Assembly (NCBI GenBank): GCA_018679315.1
Contig: JAHHLF010000299.1
Location: 1 to 9,031, forward strand
From: Bacteroidia bacterium
GTDB lineage: Bacteria; Bacteroidota; Bacteroidia; Flavobacteriales; Flavobacteriaceae
Direction of reading: 5' to 3'
Length of the DNA stretch: 9,031 bases
The notes below the pieces were generated by a model, which saw nothing but the letters and a program-made list of their open reading frames with translations, searched no databases and had not been told where the DNA came from. A program made the translations under genes and the position numbers. This document shows, in pieces, positions 1-6,106 of the stretch; positions within the stretch are counted from its first letter, which is position 1; each line of letters begins with the position of its first letter.

Positions 1-530
1 GCATAGATCGTTTGATAGCGTTGCTCGTCTTCTGGTTCTACATCGCGCTTGATGTATTTGGGTAAAGGTGTTTCTCCCAATTCCCTCAACTTTCTCCGGA
101 AATCTATATAGGATCCATCATAGAGAAAGCGAAGCGTTCTTCCTCTGGAAGTCGTATTATCAATTACCTCTGCAACAAGACTCTCATCTTCTCCGAAATA
201 CAGCTTGTTACCAATTCTGATCTTCCGTGCAGGATCGACCAGAACGTCCCAGAGTCGCTGCTCCTCATTCAATTCGCGAAGCAGGAACACTTCGATTCGC
301 GCACCGGTCTTTTCTTTATTTCCGAAAAGGCGGGCAGGGAATACCTTGGTATTGTTTAAAACCATGACATCTCCTTCCTCAAAATAGTCGATTAGATCTT
401 TGAACAATTTATGTTCGATCTTTCCGGTGTCCTTATGGACAACCATCAATTTAGACTCATCCCGATTTTCCGCCGGATATTCGGCTAGGAGGTCGTTGGG
501 TAATTCAAAATTAAAGTGTGATAATTTCAT
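1..530 (-). CDS. queA: QueA, S-adenosylmethionine:tRNA ribosyltransferase-isomerase (N-terminal half, cut by window edge)
   Basis: QueA moves the ribosyl group of S-adenosylmethionine onto preQ1 in the tRNA anticodon wobble position, giving epoxyqueuosine; it is a cytoplasmic tRNA-modification enzyme. The reading frame opens with ATG at 530 and stays open for 176 codons to the window edge, about half of the usual roughly 350 residues. Family blocks visible are the N-terminal LPNDLLAEYPAENRDESKL (10-28), NNTKVFPARLFG (59-70), WDVLVDPARKIRIGNKLYF (94-112), TTSRGRTLRF (126-135) and GETPLPKYIKR (152-162). The gene follows aroA on the same strand after 90 bp, but a good promoter in that gap suggests it can be transcribed on its own. 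There is no Shine-Dalgarno sequence before the ATG, as expected in this group. Identification is firm; only the C-terminal half is unseen. Confidence 0.96.
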   Translation of the reverse strand, partial: MKLSHFNFELPNDLLAEYPAENRDESKLMVVHKDTGKIEHKLFKDLIDYFEEGDVMVLNNTKVFPARLFGNKEKTGARIEVFLLRELNEEQRLWDVLVDPARKIRIGNKLYFGEDESLVAEVIDNTTSRGRTLRFLYDGSYIDFRRKLRELGETPLPKYIKRDVEPEDEQRYQTIY

Positions 531-549
531 GTATTGCAGGCCTAATTTT

Positions 550-587
550 ACAAGGCAGCAAATATACAACCTCGAGAGAGGCCTTGT
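550..587. repeat. Inverted repeat flanking the queA -7 element
   Basis: ACAAGGC at 550-556 is matched by its exact reverse complement GCCTTGT at 581-587. The arms are 31 bp apart centre to centre, about three helical turns. One arm overlaps the putative -33 region of the queA promoter and the other lies just downstream of the -7 element. It could be an operator or an RNA/DNA hairpin; a chance 7-bp match is also possible. Confidence 0.35.
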
Positions 588-590
588 CAA
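559..590 (-). promoter_or_regulatory. Predicted Bacteroidota-type promoter for queA
   Basis: On the minus strand TATATTTG (566-559) matches the Bacteroidota -7 consensus TAnnTTTG exactly. A TTG (590-588, within TTGACAAGG) lies 21 bases upstream, inside the 17-23 base spacing described for this group. Transcription would start around 552, leaving a 5' leader of about 20 bases before the queA ATG at 530. Confidence 0.6.
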
Positions 591-620
591 GCAAAATGAG
601 ATAAAATTACACGCTGGGTG

Positions 621-1841
621 TTAAGTGCTAAAACCTAGTTTTCCCAGGTCTTTCCAAAAAGCGGGGTAGGATTTAGACACGACCCCTGCATCTTTGATCC
701 GTATGGGAAATCGAATCGCCAGAGGCGCAAAGGCCATCGCCATGCGATGGTCGTGATAGGTAGCGATTGAAACTACATCTCCGGAATGTATGGAAGGTTG
801 CAAATCCAACTCATCCTCAGTGATTGAGAAAGCTGCACCTAATTTTCCTAATTCTACTCGTAAAGCTTCCAGCCGGTCCGTTTCTTTTATGCGGAGTGTA
901 TGCAGGCCAGATAATTCGCAGCCAATACCCAGGCCAAAACAAGTTACGGCTATTGTTTGTGCCAGATCCGGTGTATCCCTGAGATCTAGATTCAACCCAG
1001 AAGGCAGAACACCTTCCTTTTTTGTGAGTCGAATTGATCCTTTTCCAAACGCAGTGTGTACACCAAGGGCTTCATAAATAGAAGCTACTGCCCTATCGCC
1101 CTGCAAGCTGTCTTCGCGATAAGAATCCAGGATAATTGAGCTGCCCGGTTCACTTAGTGCAATGATACTGTAAAAGTAGGATGCCGAACTCCAATCCGAT
1201 TCAACGGCCATCTCCACTGGATTCACTTTCTGAACAGGTTCGATCCTTATTTCATTTCCTTCAAAAGAAAAGGGAATACTAAGTCGTGATAAGAGTTGCA
1301 GTGTCATTTCAATATATGGCCTTGAAGTGATCTCTCCGGTCAATGTCAACACAAGCCCGTTCGGAAGTGAAGGTGCGATCAAGATTAAGGCACTGATGTA
1401 CTGACTGCTCACATCAGCCGGCAAGGAAACTTCCGATCCGGTAAGTTCGCACCCGGTAATTTGCAGAGGGGGATAGCCTTCCTTCTCGAGATATGAAATT
1501 TGAGCTCCGAGCGACCGCAAAGCCTCAACCAAAATTTTAATGGGTCGTTCCTTCATTCTGAAAGATCCCGTTAGCCTAATCTCATTATCGGGGCGGGCGG
1601 CGTAATAGGCGGTCAAAAATCGCATAGTTGTCCCGGCATGGTGCACATCTACCTGGGATCCGCTAGTGTTCAGTCCATCCTTCATGGCAAAAACATCATC
1701 TGAATCCGAAACATTATGCAAGGAAACTTCAGGGAATAGCGCCTGGAGAACCAATAAGCGATTGCTTTCGCTTTTTGATCCTGATATTTGAAGATGCGCT
1801 CCTTTGATTGGAGTGCCTGGTCCTGTTACGAGTATATCCAA
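621..1841 (-). CDS. aroA: 3-phosphoshikimate 1-carboxyvinyltransferase (EPSP synthase)
   Basis: AroA joins phosphoenolpyruvate to shikimate-3-phosphate, the sixth step of the shikimate pathway. Motifs are in the expected order: GSKSESNR (21-28; Lys23, Ser24, Arg28 for substrate binding), HAGTTMRF (68-75), SSQY (145-148), the catalytic Asp in DTPD (289-292), RIKETDRLEAL with Glu320 (317-327), DHRMAM (364-369) and Lys390 near the C-terminus. The length of 406 residues fits the family (E. coli 427). The start is TTG: the frame upstream has no ATG or GTG close by, the next in-frame ATG (codon 53) would remove the essential GSKS motif, and the N-terminus aligns well with E. coli AroA from this codon. 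It begins 14 bp after the mazG-like stop, so it is the last gene of the rsgA operon. The residue matching E. coli Pro101 is Phe75. Confidence 0.96.
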   Translation of the reverse strand: MDILVTGPGTPIKGAHLQISGSKSESNRLLVLQALFPEVSLHNVSDSDDVFAMKDGLNTSGSQVDVHHAGTTMRFLTAYYAARPDNEIRLTGSFRMKERPIKILVEALRSLGAQISYLEKEGYPPLQITGCELTGSEVSLPADVSSQYISALILIAPSLPNGLVLTLTGEITSRPYIEMTLQLLSRLSIPFSFEGNEIRIEPVQKVNPVEMAVESDWSSASYFYSIIALSEPGSSIILDSYREDSLQGDRAVASIYEALGVHTAFGKGSIRLTKKEGVLPSGLNLDLRDTPDLAQTIAVTCFGLGIGCELSGLHTLRIKETDRLEALRVELGKLGAAFSITEDELDLQPSIHSGDVVSIATYHDHRMAMAFAPLAIRFPIRIKDAGVVSKSYPAFWKDLGKLGFST

Positions 1842-1855
1842 GTGATCTATCTTTA

Positions 1856-2185
1856 CTAGGAATTCAATTTCTTGTTCTGCTTGTGCCGGTCGTGATCCCT
1901 GTCCGCTTTGAGTTGGAGTTTTTTATTAAATGCAGCCTCCAGGTCTATTCCTGTTTGATTCGCCAGGCAAAGTACTACAAAAACCACATCAGCCAGTTCT
2001 TCGCCCAGGTCTTTTTTCTTATCGCTCTCCTTCTCACTTTGCTCCCCATAACGTCGTGCAATGATCCTTGCAACCTCCCCGACTTCCTCGGTGAGCTGTG
2101 CCATATTGGTGAGTTCATCAAAATAGCGAACGCCGTGTTCTTTGATCCATTGATCTACCTCTTGCTGCGCCTTGGCTATACTCAT
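1856..2185 (-). CDS. MazG-like nucleotide pyrophosphohydrolase
   Basis: This 109-residue all-alpha protein carries the paired acidic motifs of the MazG superfamily: EEVGE (33-37, giving ExxE) and EELADVV (62-68, giving ExxD), the Mg2+-binding residues that hydrolyse (d)NTPs to the monophosphate and pyrophosphate. The short single-domain size is that of the MazG-like house-cleaning enzymes rather than two-domain MazG. The C-terminus is a charged, basic tail (residues 93-109). Its ATG overlaps the dtd TGA in an ATGA junction, so it is translationally coupled in the rsgA-dtd-mazG-aroA operon. The substrate cannot be told from sequence; a role in removing non-canonical nucleotides is inferred from the family. 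Confidence 0.9.
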   Translation of the reverse strand: MSIAKAQQEVDQWIKEHGVRYFDELTNMAQLTEEVGEVARIIARRYGEQSEKESDKKKDLGEELADVVFVVLCLANQTGIDLEAAFNKKLQLKADRDHDRHKQNKKLNS

Positions 2186-2637
2186 AAGTCTTTATTTTTC
2201 GTGTCAATTATTATAGTCACCGGGCCATCATTCAACAATTCAACCTTCATATCGGCCCCGAAAATACCTGTGCCTACCTTCTTCCCCAGATCCACCTCCA
2301 ATTGTTTTACAAAAGCTTCGTAAAGCGGAATGGCTATCTCTGGTTTGGAAGCCCGGATATAAGAAGGCCGATTTCCTTTTTTAGTAGAGGCATGTAAGGT
2401 AAACTGACTTACGACAATAGCCTCTCCACCCATATCTTTTACGGACAGATTCATCACGCCATTTTCGTCTCCGAATATTCTCAGGTTAACTATTTTATTT
2501 GAAAGCCAGCTAATATCATCTTTTCCATCTGAATCTTCTATCCCTAGAAGTACAAGTATCCCGTCGCCAATATCGGCCGATAAGGTTCCATCACTGATAA
2601 CTGATGCTTTAGACACTCTTTGCACAACTGCTCTCAT
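2182..2637 (-). CDS. dtd: D-aminoacyl-tRNA deacylase
   Basis: Dtd hydrolyses D-amino acids (and glycine) mischarged on tRNA, a chiral proofreading step in the cytoplasm. The protein is 151 residues, close to the usual 145-150. It starts with the typical MRAVVQRVSKASV, has the active-site block SQFTL at 77-81 with the conserved Thr80, and the Gly-Pro motif (Gly138-Pro139 in NDGPVT, 136-141), which forms the cis-proline gate in this family. The gene lies between rsgA and the mazG-like gene with ATGA overlaps on both sides. Identification is secure from motifs, order and length. Confidence 0.96.
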   Translation of the reverse strand: MRAVVQRVSKASVISDGTLSADIGDGILVLLGIEDSDGKDDISWLSNKIVNLRIFGDENGVMNLSVKDMGGEAIVVSQFTLHASTKKGNRPSYIRASKPEIAIPLYEAFVKQLEVDLGKKVGTGIFGADMKVELLNDGPVTIIIDTKNKDL

Positions 2638-3584
2638 CCTTCGTCAAAAATATCCATTCTGTAGGTATCGTCTTCTCCGGTGATCATTTGTACATAGCTA
2701 TGGTATCTGCTTGTGGAGATCTTGCCTTCTTCCAGAGCTGCTTTTACAGCACATTTAGGTTCTTCCAGGTGCAGGGTGTCATTGAACTTGCACTCCCCTT
2801 TTATCGCAAAGAGTTCCGGGAAATAATCCCCGATCTCATCGGCATCCATATCCACAATACCAAAGCCACGAATTCCGGGCGTATCAATGATCCGTGCATC
2901 AAAATCCAGATCATACATCTCCGCAAAAGTAGTTGTGTGCTGACCCTGCATGTGCATCTCTGAAGTTTCTGTGGTCCTCAGGTCAAGTTCAGGTGCAATA
3001 CGATTGATCAAGGTGGTTTTCCCTACTCCGGAATTTCCAGCAAACATATTTGTCTTTCCTTCCATCAGCTCCATCACCTCCTTCACACCCTCACCTGTAA
3101 TAGCAGAGATCAAGAGACAGGTATAATTGATCGCCCTATAAACTTCAGCAAGTTTTACCACTTCTGCCATTTCCTCTTCACTACATTCATCCACCTTATT
3201 AAAAAGCAATATTGCAGGAATACTGTAGGCCTCCGCTGTGGCCAAAAACCGATCGATAAATACGGTATATGTTTTCGGGTTTTTTAAGGTGATCAACAAA
3301 AACACCTGGTCTATGTTGGAGGCAATTATGTGGGTTTGTTTAGATAGCTTAACAGATTTCCGAATTATATAATTCTGCCTGTCCAGGATCTCCGTGATCA
3401 GCCCTACTTCTTCCTGGTCGTGAATCTCGGTCTCAAATTCTACTTTATCTCCTACGGCTACCGGATTGGTACTTTTTATTCCCTGAATACGGAACTTGCC
3501 TTTTATCCTGCACGGATAAAAATCACCTGCTACCGATTTTACGGTGTACCAGCTTCCTGTTGATTTATAGACAGTTCCTTTCAT
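2634..3584 (-). CDS. rsgA: Ribosome small subunit-dependent GTPase A
   Basis: RsgA (YjeQ) is a circularly permuted GTPase that acts in late 30S ribosome assembly. An N-terminal OB-fold (about 1-70) is followed by the permuted motifs: G4 NKVD (129-132), G5 SAITGEG (160-166), G1/P-loop GNSGVGKTT (183-191), G2 QHTTT (215-219) and G3 DTPG (234-237). A C-terminal helical and metal-binding region follows; the length of 316 is normal. The zinc motif, usually C-x4-C-x-H-x5-C, reads CKFNDTLHLEEPKC (265-278), so Cys265, His272 and Cys278 are present but the second Cys is Thr270. The gene heads the rsgA-dtd-mazG-aroA operon and is divergent from the small secreted-protein gene, with 102 bp between. A weak -7-like TTTCTTTG (3612-3605, minus) is the only promoter candidate I see. 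Confidence 0.96.
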   Translation of the reverse strand: MKGTVYKSTGSWYTVKSVAGDFYPCRIKGKFRIQGIKSTNPVAVGDKVEFETEIHDQEEVGLITEILDRQNYIIRKSVKLSKQTHIIASNIDQVFLLITLKNPKTYTVFIDRFLATAEAYSIPAILLFNKVDECSEEEMAEVVKLAEVYRAINYTCLLISAITGEGVKEVMELMEGKTNMFAGNSGVGKTTLINRIAPELDLRTTETSEMHMQGQHTTTFAEMYDLDFDARIIDTPGIRGFGIVDMDADEIGDYFPELFAIKGECKFNDTLHLEEPKCAVKAALEEGKISTSRYHSYVQMITGEDDTYRMDIFDEG

Positions 3585-3615
3585 CTTTTCTTTAAAGAAT
3601 GCTACAAAGAAACAA

Positions 3616-3644
3616 TTTTAGTATCATTCCAGCCTGTATATTTG
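3616..3644 (+). promoter_or_regulatory. Predicted promoter of the small secreted-protein gene
   Basis: TATATTTG at 3637-3644 matches TAnnTTTG exactly, the same octamer as in front of queA. TTTT at 3616-3619 is a partial -33 element at 17 bases spacing. A start near 3651 would give a leader of about 36 bases that is A/T-rich and lacks a Shine-Dalgarno sequence. Confidence 0.6.
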
Positions 3645-3686
3645 TAGGGTAAAACATCTTGTATTTCTAATATAAATAAAACAACC

Positions 3687-4124
3687 ATGAAAAAAATTCT
3701 CTTACTTCCTGTACTCCTCCTTTTTGCCTTTACCGAGTTGCAAGCGCAACAGTTTAAAGTCGTTACCAGTGTTGAGTCTATTGTTCCAAACGGACTGGGT
3801 AGATCGCGGATCGTGAATGCACTTGAAGAAAAAGATTATAAGGAATACACAAGCGTTCAAACAGAAGAAGACAAAACCCGAAACAAATCGGACCGGGGTG
3901 AGATCCGTGTGAAAAACTTCGAAGAAACCAAGTTGCTTAACTTCTTTAATATTGGCGGGATACGTTTCCAGAATATTGCTGCCAATGATGCGCTTATCTC
4001 AAGTATGATCAACAGTCATATTGCCGAAGGATGGGAATTAGCCTTTGTTACCTCTGCGGTAGAAAGTGCGGGGAAAGGAGATGGAAACGGGATCTTTATC
4101 ACCCGATATATCTTTAAGAAATAA
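3687..4124 (+). CDS. Secreted small protein with DUF4177-like C-terminus, function unknown
   Basis: The 145-residue product starts with a clear Sec signal peptide: MKK, a Leu-rich hydrophobic core (4-15), and a likely cleavage after the Ala at 20 (LQA/QQ). There is no lipobox Cys, so a periplasmic or exported soluble protein is expected. The mature part begins QQFKVVTSVESIVPNG, has a charged middle (49-82), and ends with an AEGWELAFV block (113-121) followed by a Gly-rich turn and IFITRYIFKK. The pattern of an initial strand 'xxKVV', a later 'xxEGWEL' and a C-terminal 'xxFK' resembles DUF4177, an uncharacterised small domain; this assignment is by eye. The gene stands alone, on the opposite strand from its neighbours, with its own promoter and terminator. 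The function is unknown. Confidence 0.85.
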   Translation: MKKILLLPVLLLFAFTELQAQQFKVVTSVESIVPNGLGRSRIVNALEEKDYKEYTSVQTEEDKTRNKSDRGEIRVKNFEETKLLNFFNIGGIRFQNIAANDALISSMINSHIAEGWELAFVTSAVESAGKGDGNGIFITRYIFKK

Positions 4125-4130
4125 AAAATC

Positions 4131-4160
4131 AAATGGCCGGAAATTCCGGCCATTTTTTTA
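4131..4160. terminator. Bidirectional intrinsic terminator between convergent genes
   Basis: ATGGCCGG (4133-4140) pairs with CCGGCCAT (4146-4153) around an AAATT loop, and flanking A/T pairs extend the stem. Seven T (4153-4159) follow on the plus strand, and an A-rich stretch (4123-4133) gives a T-rich tract on the minus strand. It sits between the stops of the secreted-protein gene and the DAHP synthase gene, whose TAA (4160-4158) lies in the T-run. It should end both transcripts. Confidence 0.88.
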
Positions 4161-5240
4161 TCTGTTTATGATCTTTTCCTGGTGGTTAATGGACTCCTGG
4201 TGGATGGCTTTGAAGAGCTTCAACACAAACTCCTCACTCAACCCCTTGGATTCCCCTTCAAGGATCATTTTGCCTAAAATAGCATTCCATCTATTAGTCT
4301 GCAATACGGCTACATTTCGCTGCTTTTTAAGCTGACCAATTTCATCGGCAACTTTCATGCGCTTACCCAGGGTTTCAATGAGTTGATTGTCAATAATATC
4401 TATTTGTGCCCGACAGTTACTCAATATGGTATTATACTCGGTTTCCTGGTCTGTTTCCTTACGGATCTTCAGGTCTTGCATCATTTGCACCAATTTCGCA
4501 GGCGTTACCTGCTGTGCTGCATCACTCCAGGCATTTTCCGGATCGCAATGTGTCTCAATCATCAAGCCGTCGAAATTCAGATCCAGGGCTGTTTGAGAGA
4601 CATCAAACACCATATCACGCTTTCCTGTAATATGCGAAGGATCATTGATCAAAGGCAGATCCGGGAAGCGCGTCTGTAGTTCAATGGCCAATTGCCACTC
4701 CGGAATATTTCTGTATTTAGATTTCTCATAGGTTGAGAATCCTCTATGGATCACTCCTAAATTTTTGATGTTCGATTTATGGAGTCGCTCGACCGCTCCC
4801 AGCCAAAGGGAAAGGTCAGGATTCACCGGATTTTTGATCAACACGATCTTATCGGTTCCTTCCAGGGCCTCGGCGATCTCCTGGACAATAAAAGGACTCA
4901 CTGTTGAGCGTGCTCCTATCCACAAAAGATCAACATTGTGTTCCAAAGCCAGGTCTACATGGTTTTTATTCGCCACTTCTATTGCTGTCTTAAGACCTGT
5001 TTCTTCCTGAACCCGTTGCAACCATTTCAAACCAATGGCCCCAACGCCTTCGAAATTTCCGGGCCTTGTCCTTGGTTTCCAGATTCCGGCTCGGTAGTAG
5101 CTTACATCTGTATCTTTCAGTTCATGGGCTATATCGAGGACTTGTTTTTCAGTTTCTGCACTGCAAGGACCTGCGATCACCAATGGGTGGGACAGATTCA
5201 TGGTGTCGAGCCAATTTCGTAAAGCAGGTGAATTTTCCAT
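4158..5240 (-). CDS. Bifunctional DAHP synthase / chorismate mutase (AroQ type)
   Basis: The N-terminal part (about 1-260) is a type I-beta DAHP synthase, condensing phosphoenolpyruvate and erythrose-4-phosphate. Visible are GPCSAE (24-29), KPRTRPGNFEG (55-65), IGARS (108-112), KNP (136-138), HRG (165-167) and DPSH (200-203). Metal-ligand candidates are Cys26, His203, Glu229 and Asp240. The C-terminal part (about 268-355) is an AroQ chorismate mutase with Arg277, Arg294, Lys305, Arg317 and Gln348 as the likely active-site set, converting chorismate to prephenate. The fusion thus holds the first and the branch-point steps. In the fusion from Prevotella nigrescens the mutase domain mediates prephenate feedback; the same is inferred here. 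There is no separate ACT domain. The start overlaps the tyrA stop by one base (TAATG); this is the last gene of the pheA operon. Confidence 0.95.
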   Translation of the reverse strand: MENSPALRNWLDTMNLSHPLVIAGPCSAETEKQVLDIAHELKDTDVSYYRAGIWKPRTRPGNFEGVGAIGLKWLQRVQEETGLKTAIEVANKNHVDLALEHNVDLLWIGARSTVSPFIVQEIAEALEGTDKIVLIKNPVNPDLSLWLGAVERLHKSNIKNLGVIHRGFSTYEKSKYRNIPEWQLAIELQTRFPDLPLINDPSHITGKRDMVFDVSQTALDLNFDGLMIETHCDPENAWSDAAQQVTPAKLVQMMQDLKIRKETDQETEYNTILSNCRAQIDIIDNQLIETLGKRMKVADEIGQLKKQRNVAVLQTNRWNAILGKMILEGESKGLSEEFVLKLFKAIHQESINHQEKIINR

Positions 5241-6106
5241 TACTTCGTTGTTTTTGTTAGGGGGATCCCTTTTAAAATTTCTTTTATTCGATTCGTATTG
5301 ACCATTTGCTCATATACCGATTTAAAATCGCCTTCTTCCATTTTATTTTTAAAATCCTGAAGGTTGGATATATACTCAGTGAGCGTTTCTAGTACATTGT
5401 CTTTATTCTGTTCAAAAATAGGCGTCCACATATCCGGTGAACTTTTTGCAAGTCGCACCGTACTCTCAAATCCACTTCCTGCCAGGTCGAAAATATCCCG
5501 TTCATTTTCTTCTTTATCGATCACGGTTTTACCTAACATAAAGGAACTTATGTGGGAGAGATGGGAAACATAGGCAATATGCTTATCATGAGCTTTCGGA
5601 TGCATATAGCGCACACGCATGCCTACTCTTTTGATCAGGTCCATGCCTCTCTCCTGCAGCTTAAATGCGGTTTTCTCGACTTCACAAATGATCATGGTCT
5701 TTCCATCATATAGGCCTTGATGTGCCGCCTGTGGCCCAGAGAATTCGGTTCCGGCGATCGGGTGACAGGCAAGGAAATTCCTCCGCTTAGGATGATCGGC
5801 TACCACTTCACAGATAGGGCGTTTGGTAGAGCCAGCATCCATGACAAGGCAATCATTGCTGATTTGATCCAGAACGTTGGGTAGTACATTTAGCATGGCA
5901 TTTACCGGGACACTGACAATTACAAGATCTAGCAATTCCCAGTCGGATACTTCTCCTTTTTTATCGATCAATCCCAATTCGAAAGCCTGGTCCAGGTTTT
6001 CCGGACTGGTATCATATCCTACCAGTAACACATCTTCATATTCCTTCCTGAGGTCCACAGCAAAGGAACCCCCTATCAATCCAATACCAACTATTCCTAC
6101 TTTCAC
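5240..6106 (-). CDS. tyrA: Prephenate dehydrogenase
   Basis: TyrA oxidatively decarboxylates prephenate to 4-hydroxyphenylpyruvate, the tyrosine branch. The 288 residues hold an N-terminal Rossmann fold with GIGLIGGS (7-14); Asp32 at the end of the second strand favours NAD+ over NADP+. DAGSTK (90-95), HPIAGTEFSG (115-124) and the helical C-terminal domain with HIAYVSHLSH (176-185) and AGSGFESTVRLAKSSPDMW (209-227) are family hallmarks. It is a stand-alone dehydrogenase without a fused mutase or ACT domain, which fits the mutase being on the next gene. The start is GTG, whose last two bases lie within the TGA of the aminotransferase gene (GTGA); no better in-frame start lies nearby upstream and the Rossmann strand begins at residue 2. 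Confidence 0.94.
   Translation of the reverse strand: MKVGIVGIGLIGGSFAVDLRKEYEDVLLVGYDTSPENLDQAFELGLIDKKGEVSDWELLDLVIVSVPVNAMLNVLPNVLDQISNDCLVMDAGSTKRPICEVVADHPKRRNFLACHPIAGTEFSGPQAAHQGLYDGKTMIICEVEKTAFKLQERGMDLIKRVGMRVRYMHPKAHDKHIAYVSHLSHISSFMLGKTVIDKEENERDIFDLAGSGFESTVRLAKSSPDMWTPIFEQNKDNVLETLTEYISNLQDFKNKMEEGDFKSVYEQMVNTNRIKEILKGIPLTKTTK

Noticed and set aside
531..620. preQ1 riboswitch in front of queA
   Set aside because: The predicted transcript leader is only about 20 bases, and no preQ1 aptamer pseudoknot elements are visible.
205..624. Two plus-strand frames opposite queA and the queA-aroA gap
   Set aside because: The first is antisense to conserved QueA blocks. The second runs through the queA promoter and shows no protein-like features.
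1808..2323. Plus-strand open frame of 171 codons opposite the mazG-like gene and dtd
   Set aside because: It lies antisense to two genes with clear family motifs and tight overlaps, and its translation has no recognisable domain. It is a shadow frame.
4938..5260. Overlapping plus-strand frames opposite the DAHP synthase gene
   Set aside because: They are Cys/Phe-rich low-information translations antisense to a conserved enzyme, with no promoter or start context.
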